From Colwellia sp. (GTDB lineage Bacteria > Pseudomonadota > Gammaproteobacteria > Enterobacterales > Alteromonadaceae), in NCBI GenBank assembly GCA_029938115.1, contig JAPYOP010000012.1, forward strand, positions 17,367 to 64,620: a DNA stretch of 47,254 nt. Reading direction: 5' to 3'. Shown piece after piece: positions 27,167-35,924 of the stretch. The notes under the pieces were generated by a model. That model worked only from the letters and a program-made list of their open reading frames with translations. It had not been told where the DNA came from and did not search any database. A program made the position numbers and the translations under genes. Each line of letters starts with the position of its first letter. Positions within the stretch are counted from its first letter, which is position 1.

Positions 27167-27748
27167 ATGGCACAACTATACTTTTACTACTCTTCAATGA
27201 ATGCTGGAAAATCTACACATTTATTGCAATCGTCATACAATTATAATGAATGTGGTTTACGAACTGTACTCTATACTGCGAAAATTGATGATCGGTATGA
27301 AAAGGGTAAAGTTTCTTCCCGTTTAGGCATAAATGCTGACGCAGAACTATTCACTGAAAAAACAGATTTATTTACTGAAATTAGCTCAATGCAAAATGAT
27401 AGCAAAATTGCTTGTGTCTTAATTGATGAAGCCCAGTTTCTATCTAAAGCACAGGTAAATCAGTTAACAGATATTGTTGATGATTTACATATTCCCGTAC
27501 TCGCATATGGCATTCGTACTGACTTTTTAGGACAAACATTTACCGGCAGTGCTGCTTTACTCGCATGGGCTGATAAACTGGTTGAACTCAAAACAATTTG
27601 CCATTGTGGTCGAAAAGCTAACTTTGTTATTCGCCTAAACAACGATGGTAAAGCAGCAATTGGTGGTGAGCAAGTTGAAGTCGGTGGCAATGAACGGTAT
27701 CAAGCACTTTGTCGAAGTCACTTTAAATCCTATGTACCATTAAAATAA
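27167..27748 (+). CDS. tdk: Thymidine kinase (type II)
   Basis: It phosphorylates thymidine for salvage. The P-loop is S-S-M-N-A-G-K-S-T (residues 9-17), then L-I-D-E-A-Q-F-L with the Glu base, the lasso R-T-D-F-L-G-Q-T-F, and a zinc site from I-C-H-C-G-R-K and L-C-R-S-H-F. The length of 193 is normal for type II TK. Last gene of the nucleoside block; convergent with the sortase gene 24 bp away. Confidence 0.95.
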   Translation: MAQLYFYYSSMNAGKSTHLLQSSYNYNECGLRTVLYTAKIDDRYEKGKVSSRLGINADAELFTEKTDLFTEISSMQNDSKIACVLIDEAQFLSKAQVNQLTDIVDDLHIPVLAYGIRTDFLGQTFTGSAALLAWADKLVELKTICHCGRKANFVIRLNNDGKAAIGGEQVEVGGNERYQALCRSHFKSYVPLK

Positions 27749-27772
27749 TTATCAATTTAATCAATAAGATAC

Positions 27773-28417
27773 CTAGCTCAAATAAACCAAGTACCTTAGA
27801 CTTGTACTATTGCTGACTGAGTTAAATGGGTAACACGTTACCAAAACAAGTTCGTTAATAGATGTTTTCGCTCCTTGATTGTAATCATATGTAGCATCGT
27901 CATAAGGTAAAATCAGTTGTTCTATTTGTGTGTCTATCACGGCTATTTTATTGACATTAAGTGTTTTATATTCGCCTGAATTTAAGGTTAACTTTACGCG
28001 ATCATTTAATTTCAACTCACTCAAATGTTTAAAATGGCTATCGTTGTGTGCAGAGATAACATAAATACCTGAACTTAAACTACCACCATTCATTACATTA
28101 ATTCTATTAAGCCCGGGGCCAAAAGCTAACGCTTGGCCTGAGTCATTGTTTAGGACAATTTGAGATATATTAAGACGTTCAAAACGTAGTTTAGCTACCG
28201 GGTAAATATCAGCCCATGGCCAAGGTTTAAAGGTACGGTTCTCTTTAACTTCATCCGCTGCTATTTGTTGCTGCCATGCTAGTTCAAGTAAATATTGCGC
28301 AAGCTGAGCTTTGATAAATAAGTAACTACCATGAGTGAAACTAATAAGTGCTATTAAAAAGCACAGTTGAGCAAAATGAAATGTTAGTGTTTTGTTTTTC
28401 ATTCTGATATTTAACAT
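27773..28417 (-). CDS. Class GN sortase (marine proteobacterial sortase)
   Basis: A membrane-anchored transpeptidase of the Gram-negative sortase group. One membrane segment lies near the N-terminus (about residues 12-34), followed by the sortase fold. The catalytic set is present: His in V-I-S-A-H-N-D-S-H-F, Cys in L-V-L-V-T-C-Y-P-F, and Arg in S-T-S-L-R-Y-L. Sortases cut LPxTG-like signals and join the product to an acceptor; the acceptor in Gram-negatives is not established. The start codon overlaps the end of the target gene by 7 bases, so translation is coupled. A second ATG five codons downstream is also possible. Confidence 0.93.
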   Translation of the reverse strand: MLNIRMKNKTLTFHFAQLCFLIALISFTHGSYLFIKAQLAQYLLELAWQQQIAADEVKENRTFKPWPWADIYPVAKLRFERLNISQIVLNNDSGQALAFGPGLNRINVMNGGSLSSGIYVISAHNDSHFKHLSELKLNDRVKLTLNSGEYKTLNVNKIAVIDTQIEQLILPYDDATYDYNQGAKTSINELVLVTCYPFNSVSNSTSLRYLVYLS

Positions 28418-30624
28418 GCTTTATATGAATCAACGCGGCAACTAAGGCGAATAAACAATGCTACCGCAGTAAACAATAAACTAAAGTAGAAATAACCCAG
28501 TAGCCCCAATGCGGTATTTGCCAGTGGAACAATTTGAGTAGAACCTTTAGGCATCAAGTTTTTAATACCAATACTTTTTAATGCCGTTGTCGATTTACGG
28601 CTAACTTGTTCTTCAATTGCAATAAAGCTAGTGTACTTAGAGACTAAATGATGATGCAAAGCTAGTGCAGTTATTTGAGCTGCTAGTTCTTTTCTATTTT
28701 CCATGTTGCTACGACGATGTAATGCTGATAAATGGTTTATTTTTTGTCTAGCCCACCATTGAGCGACACCACTATCGGCAGTATCGATAGTTGAACTTTG
28801 GCTAACATCTTTTTTCATAATTTGAGGCACTACAACTTGTTCTTGCCAAAGACTAGAGGCTAACTGTCCTGAGACCTTAATAACGGGGCTTTTCTGTTTA
28901 TTATCGTTTATAGGCCAACGAGCACTTATTAATAAAGGTTGCCCGGCGTAGAGATCTGGAATGTTTTCAGGAAAAACCTCTACGTGTTCTATTGGCCAAA
29001 TTAAGTTAATGTTTTGCATCAAGGGGTTACTAATTTGACTGAACAATTTTGTCATCTGCTCGTTCACTTCATTAAGACTACCAATATAGCGATAGGTACC
29101 TCGCCCTACTTTTGCAGCTTGAGACATAAAGTAGCCATTAGGTGCAGAGCCTATACCTATCGTATGTAAGCGTGTATTGCCCAGTTTTTTTTCAATTAAA
29201 GTGAATAACTCATCTTCATTGCCGACACTACCATCGGTGATAAAAATAACTTGTCGATAGCAACTTTCACTTATTGATTGCTGCAAAGACTGTGCTATTG
29301 CTGGGTACATATTAGTGCCGCCACCCGCCTCTAAATGTGAAAGCCATTGCTTGGCTTGAATAATATTATCTGCACTAGCTGGTCGGCTTAAGGTAAATAA
29401 ACTTTCGGTGTCGTCATCAAAAGCAATGATATTAAAGCTGTCATAGTTACTTAACAAATCAAGCGCTGTCACGAGCGACTGTTTCGCTTGCCTTATAGCA
29501 ACCCCTCCCATCGAGCCAGAAGTATCAATAATATAAATAACTTCCTTATTGATTGCTTCAGCATTAGCTTGCTTAGGAGGCATCAGCATTAACAGACCAT
29601 AGTGATAGCCAACTTTGGTTTGAGCAGTATCAGTTTGTTTAAAAAAAGCAGCTTTAGGAACATTTCCTTGTGCTAATTGCCACTGCAAAACAAAATCTTG
29701 ATTGAGTAATACTTTTTTATCGGTCAAATCGATGAGTAACTTTTTATTTTGCTGAGTTTTACTTATTCTATGATGAAGGCTTTGTACATGAAGAAGCGGT
29801 AAAGCCGCATCTAAAGTAATGGATAAGGTAACGCTTTGTTGCTGGCTTTTGCTTTCTTGGTTATCAAGTGTTTTAACTCTCGTTTGAAAAGGTGTTATTT
29901 CACTCGCATCAATCACCCTTGCATTATCTAGAGCCCAACCATGCTCATTGATTTTAGTGGTTTTAGTGTAACTATCAACAGCTTGCCGTTCTTTTTTTTG
30001 GATGTTAGTAATAAGTGGTTGGGAAGAAACAAACCTAGGTGTGAGTGTTAAAGGTATTCTCAGAGCAAAGGTTTCATCATTAAGGCTGACGGATTGTATG
30101 TAACTTAATGATATTTTGATGCTTTCACCTGGCGCAATATTAGCAAGTTTAGTGGTAAACAAATTTGGACGTTGCTGCGAGACTAAACTGGTTTTTTTTC
30201 CTTGAGCTTTAGCCTTTTGGTAAAGTTTTTTAGCTTGCGTTTTTTCTTTAATTTTACCAATGATACGCCGATCCCCTACTTCCATTACCATTGAATCTAC
30301 AGCAGCATCATCAACAAGAGGAAAAACATAAACAGCTTCTAAGAATTCATTACTTGAATTTTTAAATGTTTGAGTAAAACTTACTCGAGCCAATAAGCCA
30401 TTAACATTTACTTGATAATCACTATGCTGGGTTAACGCCAAAGAATAACCGTCAGCGTTTTTAAAATACAAACTGCCTGAGCTAACATCATCATACGGAA
30501 TGTTTTTAATATTATGCTCTTGAGCTGACACCTTGTTCGTGGTTATTAAATGAATCAAAATAATCCATACGACAAGGCAGATAAGCAAAGGTTGCATTGC
30601 TGTTACATTAAAACGCTTTTTCAT
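28411..30624 (-). CDS. Marine proteobacterial sortase target protein (VIT and VWA domains)
   Basis: The dedicated sortase substrate. Order: N-terminal signal/membrane segment (about 11-33), VIT domain (about 48-190) with E-A-V-Y-V-F-P-L, then a VWA domain with MIDAS motif D-T-S-G-S-M-G-G at 367-374 and I-T-D-G-S-V-G near 465, which can bind a divalent metal and ligands. The tail has a hydrophobic span (about 706-726) and a basic end with R-L-S-C-R. The sorting signal before it is degenerate: L-A-N-T-A (701-705) is the best match to an LPxTA-like signal, with L-M-P-K-G-S-T (690-696) just ahead. This matches the family of VIT/VWA targets encoded beside class GN sortases. Confidence 0.93.
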   Translation of the reverse strand: MKKRFNVTAMQPLLICLVVWIILIHLITTNKVSAQEHNIKNIPYDDVSSGSLYFKNADGYSLALTQHSDYQVNVNGLLARVSFTQTFKNSSNEFLEAVYVFPLVDDAAVDSMVMEVGDRRIIGKIKEKTQAKKLYQKAKAQGKKTSLVSQQRPNLFTTKLANIAPGESIKISLSYIQSVSLNDETFALRIPLTLTPRFVSSQPLITNIQKKERQAVDSYTKTTKINEHGWALDNARVIDASEITPFQTRVKTLDNQESKSQQQSVTLSITLDAALPLLHVQSLHHRISKTQQNKKLLIDLTDKKVLLNQDFVLQWQLAQGNVPKAAFFKQTDTAQTKVGYHYGLLMLMPPKQANAEAINKEVIYIIDTSGSMGGVAIRQAKQSLVTALDLLSNYDSFNIIAFDDDTESLFTLSRPASADNIIQAKQWLSHLEAGGGTNMYPAIAQSLQQSISESCYRQVIFITDGSVGNEDELFTLIEKKLGNTRLHTIGIGSAPNGYFMSQAAKVGRGTYRYIGSLNEVNEQMTKLFSQISNPLMQNINLIWPIEHVEVFPENIPDLYAGQPLLISARWPINDNKQKSPVIKVSGQLASSLWQEQVVVPQIMKKDVSQSSTIDTADSGVAQWWARQKINHLSALHRRSNMENRKELAAQITALALHHHLVSKYTSFIAIEEQVSRKSTTALKSIGIKNLMPKGSTQIVPLANTALGLLGYFYFSLLFTAVALFIRLSCRVDSYKAC

Positions 30625-30760
30625 GATAAAACTCTAAAGGGGTTAAAGTTTTATCTTGAAGGTGAATTATGTTTTTTAGGAGTAAAGAACATGGCTATTT
30701 AAAGGCCAATTATGACCAAATATGACATTTAATAAGCGCCTTTACTGAAAAGGTTAAGGG

Positions 30761-31021
30761 TTAACTAAGTAAAGCATGACCCGCTGGTAATTGTTTGGCG
30801 ATCCATAACGCCAATTTGTGTTTCATATGAGGCTGATCTTCACTATCCACTGGTAATGGCTGTATCAATTTATCACTCACTAATAAACGATAGAGGCTTT
30901 CAACTTTGTCTTTGGCCGAGTTAGTTGCTGAAAAACTGTTGTAACCACGGTTCACTGCATATTTTTCGCCAATAAGTAACGCTTTCTTTAATAATTCGGC
31001 TTCATTTTTTAATTTTTTCAT
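30761..31021 (-). CDS. DUF5062 family small protein
   Basis: An 86-residue soluble protein starting M-K-K-L-K-N-E-A-E-L-L-K-K-A-L and containing G-Y-N-S-F-S-A-T-N-S-A-K-D-K-V-E. It matches my memory of the short DUF5062 family found in marine gammaproteobacteria. It is mostly helical with no signal peptide or membrane segment. It stands alone between the sortase target and the DUF3083 gene, divergent from the latter. The function is unknown. Confidence 0.75.
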   Translation of the reverse strand: MKKLKNEAELLKKALLIGEKYAVNRGYNSFSATNSAKDKVESLYRLLVSDKLIQPLPVDSEDQPHMKHKLALWIAKQLPAGHALLS

Positions 31022-31190
31022 TCAGTTTAATTCTTAAAATTCGATTTAAGTTAAAGATGCTTTAAAAGATGATGCAAGTCAATTATCTATTGGCATTATT
31101 AATGATTAATCTTGATTTACATCATCTTTCGTAGGTGTGTGCTTGATTATACTAGCGGCAATTATTTAATACTTATTAGCAGGCGCTATT

Positions 31191-32306
31191 ATGTCTATAT
31201 CTCGCACCAGAAATGCTCAACACAAGGTCTACATTCCAACATCAGCACGTGAAAACCAGTACCTGATGGCTAAGTTTGTTTTAAACGATGAACTTATTGA
31301 AAAGTACGCTAGCTTAATTGACACTAACGCTAACGAGCCTTATGCAAAGTTTTACCAAATATTAGCTCAAATGTTTTTTAAAATAAATGATGAGCTAGCA
31401 ATTGAAAGTTCACAATTTATTGCGAATGATAAATTTGCACGTGTACGCTTTAGCCCTGAAAAAATAACGTCTCAAACCGATCAACAGCTATTATTCCTAT
31501 ACAATCCTGAATATCACACTAGCCAAAATGCATTTTTCGATGGTGATAAAAAAGCTAAAAAAATAACACTCTTATTTTTAGCTAATGGGGATGAAATTAG
31601 AATACAAGCTGCAAAATTTCATCAACGGGTAAAACAAGCTATTGCTAAATTTAGTGAAGAAGTTGGCTTAAATAAAGAAGCAGTACGTGTTAATGATCAT
31701 CAGCACTTAACTTATGATTTATTTGCTAAATACAAGGGTGTTGAAGGCTCACAAGTTCATAAGTTCCGTTCCATGACTAATCGTTATTTAGCCGACCAAC
31801 AAAACTTACCTACAAATACTGACGCGTTAACCTATGCTGTGGTTGATTTTCCAATCAATCGTCGCATTCGGTCCCTAGTAGAAACTAGTGATAATGAATT
31901 AGGTTGTTACAATGAACTTTATAACTTAATTGCAGATGCCTTTATTACTTCGGCAAAAAATCAAAACTTGTTTAATGGTGCCGTTATTGCAAATGGTTTA
32001 GTGCCAATAATACGTAAAGGTGATGATGAAAATGTCATTACTAACGGAGAGTTACTCATGTTGGGCTACAATCCTGCTCATTCAAGCTGCGGTTATACTT
32101 GTAAGTGGGATTCAAACAAGTTAGTTGATGCCATCCAATTAGTCTTTGTTGCCTGTGATCAGAACAAAAGCTCTCATGGTTACGGAAAATTCGTTAATCA
32201 AATAGAACAAGCATTACGAGCTTTAGCACAACGCTTAGATTTTATTAACGACAAGGAAGAAATGTTAGTTAGGTTACATCAACACGTTGGTTTTTATTTA
32301 GATTAA
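31191..32306 (+). CDS. DUF3083 family protein
   Basis: A 371-residue cytoplasmic-looking protein with no signal peptide or membrane span. Features include Y-I-P-T-S-A-R-E-N-Q-Y, Y-P/F-Q-I-L-A-Q-M-F-F, and a late segment N-P-A-H-S-S-C-G-Y-T-C-K-W-D with two Cys. I recognise it as DUF3083, restricted to Alteromonadales and relatives. The stop overlaps the stop of the convergent solute-binding protein gene. The function is unknown and there are no enzymatic motifs I can name. Confidence 0.7.
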   Translation: MSISRTRNAQHKVYIPTSARENQYLMAKFVLNDELIEKYASLIDTNANEPYAKFYQILAQMFFKINDELAIESSQFIANDKFARVRFSPEKITSQTDQQLLFLYNPEYHTSQNAFFDGDKKAKKITLLFLANGDEIRIQAAKFHQRVKQAIAKFSEEVGLNKEAVRVNDHQHLTYDLFAKYKGVEGSQVHKFRSMTNRYLADQQNLPTNTDALTYAVVDFPINRRIRSLVETSDNELGCYNELYNLIADAFITSAKNQNLFNGAVIANGLVPIIRKGDDENVITNGELLMLGYNPAHSSCGYTCKWDSNKLVDAIQLVFVACDQNKSSHGYGKFVNQIEQALRALAQRLDFINDKEEMLVRLHQHVGFYLD

Positions 32307-33061
32307 AGCTGCATACTTGATGTTGACAGGTACTTATCAAGTGTTTTTTGGTAAGTTCCATCTTGCTTCATCATTAATAAAGCATGATCGAATTTTTCTA
32401 TTAAACCACTCTCCTCAAGCTCTTTAGAAAAAACTATAAAAACTGGGGTGGAAGCTAACGATGTAGAAAGCGGAGTAATATTTTTTATGCGCATTTGCTG
32501 CAAATTAAATAAGCCTACATGTTTGTCAGTAAGTACGCCTTCAACTCTAGAGACAGATAACATTTGTAGACTCTGCTTATCAGTACCTACATCATATTTT
32601 TTAATTTTGTTATTCGTTAACGCTTGATTAAAAGCTGTGGGTGTTTTGAAACCACGATTTACAGCAACTGTAAATCCATTAAAATCGTCTAAATGCTTAA
32701 ACTTCCCCTTGTTACGCTCTTCAATAAAGAGAACGTGCTTGCCAGTAGTAACGGGGGATTTCATAAAAGCCATACTTTTAGTGTATTTTGAGTTTTTCAA
32801 AAAGGCCATTGCGCAATCTACGCCGCCAGAAAGTACCTCTTGACGTAATCGAGACCAAGGAATTATTTGAAAAGACACTGTAATATCAATTCTCTTAGCA
32901 ATAACTTGAATAATATCGATATCAATACCCGTAGGCTGGTTTTCTTTTACAAATGAGTATGGTGCGTAAACTGAGCTATAGCAGATTAGCTCCGTAGTTT
33001 TGTTACTTAAAGCTGAAAAGGAAATAAAAACCAAAAATATAATGTGAAAACTTAATTTCAT
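32303..33061 (-). CDS. Periplasmic solute-binding protein (SBP family 3)
   Basis: A signal peptide (residues 1-19, ending F-S-A-L-S-N) is followed by a family 3 binding fold: Y-S-S-V-Y-A-P-Y-S-F, P-T-G-I-D-I-D-I-I-Q-V-I-A-K-R, S-R-L-R-Q-E-V-L-S-G-G-V-D-C-A, and the C-terminal Q-D-G-T-Y-Q-K-T-L-D-K-Y. Family members bind polar amino acids or act as stand-alone sensors. No ABC permease or ATPase gene lies nearby, so it is an orphan that may serve a remote transporter. It overlaps the DUF3083 stop codon on the opposite strand. Confidence 0.85.
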   Translation of the reverse strand: MKLSFHIIFLVFISFSALSNKTTELICYSSVYAPYSFVKENQPTGIDIDIIQVIAKRIDITVSFQIIPWSRLRQEVLSGGVDCAMAFLKNSKYTKSMAFMKSPVTTGKHVLFIEERNKGKFKHLDDFNGFTVAVNRGFKTPTAFNQALTNNKIKKYDVGTDKQSLQMLSVSRVEGVLTDKHVGLFNLQQMRIKNITPLSTSLASTPVFIVFSKELEESGLIEKFDHALLMMKQDGTYQKTLDKYLSTSSMQL

Positions 33062-33291
33062 TAATTATGCCTAGAATATAAGTTAACTCAATTACTTGAG
33101 GATTAATCACTAAATAACATTTAAGTTAAATTTAACAAATATAATGACTTTTTTCCACAGTTAAAACTCAAATTCAACCGCAATTCGAAGCACGTGCCCA
33201 TGCTTTTACTATCTATCTCTGTAATGAAATCAACTTCTCAGTTTTTATCTTTGTGTTCCTTATCAATTTCAAATAATAGCCCCCAGTATAC

Positions 33292-33562
33292 GCCATAATC
33301 TAGGCCTTTCACTTTACTTTCAATTGAGTCTCACGCGGTTAGGATAATAACAGGCAATTTAGAGTTCCTATCGCGTAATTGTTTCAATAATTCAAGACCA
33401 TCTATATCCGTTAATCCTAAATTAAAAATAACCATATCTTGATCAGGCATTCAATGTGATTTTTCCTTCATTAACATGATTAACTACAAAACCTCCTGTA
33501 CGCAACGTTTGCTGTGAAGCTGTGGCGAGTGGTATGTCATTTTCAACTAAAAGTATGCGCAT
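33292..33562 (-). pseudogene. Response regulator (OmpR/QseB type) remnant
   Basis: An ATG at 33562, two bases after the apbE stop, starts M-R-I-L-L-V-E-N-D-I-P-L, a receiver-domain beginning. After about 38 codons the frame ends in TGA. One base shift restores D-Q-D-M-V-I-F-N-L-G-L, then D-I-D-G-L-E-L-L-K-Q-L-R and L-P-V-I-I-L-T-A, followed by another stop and K-V-K-G-L-D-Y-G. The phospho-accepting Asp is replaced by Asn (N-L-G-L for D-L-G-L). No DNA-binding domain remains. Downstream (about 33160-33290) E-I-D-S then G-T-C-F-E-L-R-L may be the last residues of a sensor kinase. The rest of the 503-bp gap (33062-33564) shows nothing recognisable. Confidence 0.8.
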
Positions 33563-33564
33563 TT

Positions 33565-34539
33565 TTATCTCCGTACCCAAAACTTAATCTCTTGCTCTGT
33601 TAAAAATTGCTCGGCATCAAGACCTTGTAATAAAGCCAATGTTGCTAGAATTCCTGCTTGAATACATTGTGGAGCCACAACGGTAATAGACCGAGGAGCA
33701 TTATCAATTGGCCAGCCCGATTTAGCATTTAAAATATGTCCATATCGTTTGCCGTTTTTCATTAAAAATCGTCTAGCATCACCACTGGTAGCCAATGCTC
33801 CTTGTTTTAACGAAATGATCATGTCAGCAGGTTTACTATGATTAACTGTGCTGTCAACATCTGGGTGCTCAATAGCGACTTGCCAATTTTTGTTATTCAA
33901 ACGCGAACAAGTGACGGCAAGATCTCCGCCCAAATTAACTAATACTGGCTTATTAGTTAATTGTTTAGCTAAAATAATAGCGCGGTCAACCGCGTACTCT
34001 TTACCTATACCACCAAAATCAATTTCCATATTCTTAGCTAAGGTTATTTGTTGTTGATCAAAGTTAATTTTACGCCACCCTACAAACTTAAGCGCTGCTG
34101 ATACTTTGACTTTAGAGGGTAAATTATCACTACCATCAAAAAGCCAAGCCTTTCTTAATACGCCGGAGCTAATATCAAATGAACCATCACTTAATTGGTA
34201 ACACTGCTCAGCAAAATTTAAGAGCAAGTAGGTTTCTTGATCTATCGGAACAGACTGCCCTGCTCTTGTGTTAATAAGGCTACAGATACTATCTTTATCG
34301 TAACGGCTGTATTTGTCTTCAATACGCCAAACCTCATCCGCAATTATATTGCCTAACTTTATCGCTAGCTGCTTATCCGATGATTGGATGATTACTTCAC
34401 AAGGACTAGCCATAGCATTAAAACTAATGCCATAACCATCATCATTTTTGTTTAGCGTTATAGTTCTACTATTTTTTTTCAAATAGATCTCATCAAAAAT
34501 GTAAAATGTAAAATGTAAGGGTTGAACAATAAAACGCAT
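33565..34539 (-). CDS. ApbE-like FAD:protein FMN transferase
   Basis: ApbE moves FMN from FAD onto a Thr or Ser of a target protein, using Mg. Family blocks are visible: A-M-A-S-P-C-E-V, E-D-K-Y-S-R-Y-D, F-D-I-S-S-G-V, I-D-F-G-G-I-G-K-E-Y-A-V-D, V-N-L-G-G-D-L, then A-T-S-G-D-A-R-R-F and Y-G-H-I-L-N-A-K-S-G-W. The metal and FAD region thus looks intact. It is unusual in that the N-terminus (MRFIVQPLHFTFYIFDEI) is not a convincing signal peptide or lipobox, while most bacterial ApbE proteins are exported; a TTG at about residue 20 is another possible start. It lies 40 bp after the DUF3570 gene and is followed by the regulator remnant. Confidence 0.88.
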   Translation of the reverse strand: MRFIVQPLHFTFYIFDEIYLKKNSRTITLNKNDDGYGISFNAMASPCEVIIQSSDKQLAIKLGNIIADEVWRIEDKYSRYDKDSICSLINTRAGQSVPIDQETYLLLNFAEQCYQLSDGSFDISSGVLRKAWLFDGSDNLPSKVKVSAALKFVGWRKINFDQQQITLAKNMEIDFGGIGKEYAVDRAIILAKQLTNKPVLVNLGGDLAVTCSRLNNKNWQVAIEHPDVDSTVNHSKPADMIISLKQGALATSGDARRFLMKNGKRYGHILNAKSGWPIDNAPRSITVVAPQCIQAGILATLALLQGLDAEQFLTEQEIKFWVRR

Positions 34540-34579
34540 ACTTTATTAAAAACAACAAGCTGTTCAAAGTAAATAACTA

Positions 34580-35881
34580 TTAGAATGAATAGGTTACCTG
34601 AACAATAACAGCATCAATCGTAGGATAAAGCTCCACATCATTTAACACACCTGGCTCTTCAAACCCTGCATCCGTTGGCGTTTGGTGATAATACTCCAAT
34701 CTAAATGCTAACTCATTGCCATCATTAACTAACATGCCATATTTTAAACCAACGGTAAAAGCCGCCATTTCACCTATACGATAATCAGCACTTACAAAAG
34801 TAGGTAAAGCATTTTCTTCAAGTAAAAATGGGCGATAAAAGTCAGCGGCACTTTGTTGATAAAATCTAAAATGAGGCTGTAAGTAACTTTCTTTACCTAA
34901 TGAATCTCCCATTGGTATTCTAAAACGCGAGTCAATGGTATGCGACTCTATTTCCCAATCATCCCACATGTAACGATAAGAGACGTCAAGCACTACGTTG
35001 TCAAAATGATACATGCTCTGTGCGTATAGACTTTGTTTAACTCTTGAATCAGGACGACTTTCATAAATATTATCCTGTGTAACGCCATTAATATCAACAA
35101 TACTCACAATTTTAAATGGGTCATTTAAATAACCATCTACGGTTGAATAAGAATAATTAAACTGCATTAACATTCGTCTATTAATAACTTGCGTGAATCC
35201 TAATAAAATATCAGCCGTAGTTTTATCGTCTTCACTTCCTAGTCGAGTTTTAGCAAAATCATCATCCCAAGTAGGTGCATTTCTATCGCCAATAAGCATA
35301 GATATTAACGGGTTTGGAATACCGCCTTCAGGTGTAAACGTATCTTGAAAATAGCTAAAGCCAAGTAAAAATGTTGAATTTTTTCTATCAAAATCTACTG
35401 CAAGGTTGCCATTTAATCCCAATGATAAGTAATCATATTCTTTAGATATATGAACACCACTACTAGCCGTTAAGTTTGAGGACACTGGCTGAGTCCACTG
35501 TCCATTTAACTGCACTCTAGTATCATGAAAGGTATCATCAAGTGGCGTTTCACCTGGCTCGACTTGATATTGTCCATTACCTGAAGGACGTGTAAAAGTT
35601 TGTACTGTAGGCTGTGCTACAGCGCCATTAGCTGAAGCGCCTGTTAACGCATCAATGGTTAGTTTTAAGTTGAGAACGTCTTCATCTTCAAAGGTTTTTT
35701 TAGCATTAAAAATAGCCTCGCCTGCGCTTACTCTATCTACTTCACTGTAAAACAAAAAAGCGGCATCAAATTCCCAACTATCTTTCTCTGTTGGTTCTGC
35801 CTGAGCTAAGTTATGACAACCTAACAAAGCAGTTGTCGCTAACGTTAGTGCTGCTTTGATGTTTAATTTTTCTTTTTTCAT
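34580..35881 (-). CDS. DUF3570 outer-membrane beta-barrel protein
   Basis: A 433-residue protein with a signal peptide (cleavage near A-Q-A-E, about residue 28). It is rich in alternating strand patterns and ends V-I-V-Q-V-T-Y-S-F with a terminal Phe, as outer-membrane barrels do. It matches DUF3570 as I know it: the N-terminal region has W-E-F-D-A-A-F-L-F-Y-S-E, D-R-V and L-K-L-T-I-D-A-L-T-G-A-S-A-N-G. The D77-A-L-T-G-A-S83 stretch resembles the D-x-x-S/T-G-A-T/S site modified by ApbE, and apbE is the next gene. The function is undescribed as far as I know; see findings. Confidence 0.88.
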   Translation of the reverse strand: MKKEKLNIKAALTLATTALLGCHNLAQAEPTEKDSWEFDAAFLFYSEVDRVSAGEAIFNAKKTFEDEDVLNLKLTIDALTGASANGAVAQPTVQTFTRPSGNGQYQVEPGETPLDDTFHDTRVQLNGQWTQPVSSNLTASSGVHISKEYDYLSLGLNGNLAVDFDRKNSTFLLGFSYFQDTFTPEGGIPNPLISMLIGDRNAPTWDDDFAKTRLGSEDDKTTADILLGFTQVINRRMLMQFNYSYSTVDGYLNDPFKIVSIVDINGVTQDNIYESRPDSRVKQSLYAQSMYHFDNVVLDVSYRYMWDDWEIESHTIDSRFRIPMGDSLGKESYLQPHFRFYQQSAADFYRPFLLEENALPTFVSADYRIGEMAAFTVGLKYGMLVNDGNELAFRLEYYHQTPTDAGFEEPGVLNDVELYPTIDAVIVQVTYSF

Positions 35882-35924
35882 TCTATTGTTACCAAATGTA
35901 TTATCAATATTAGGATTCAGCTTA

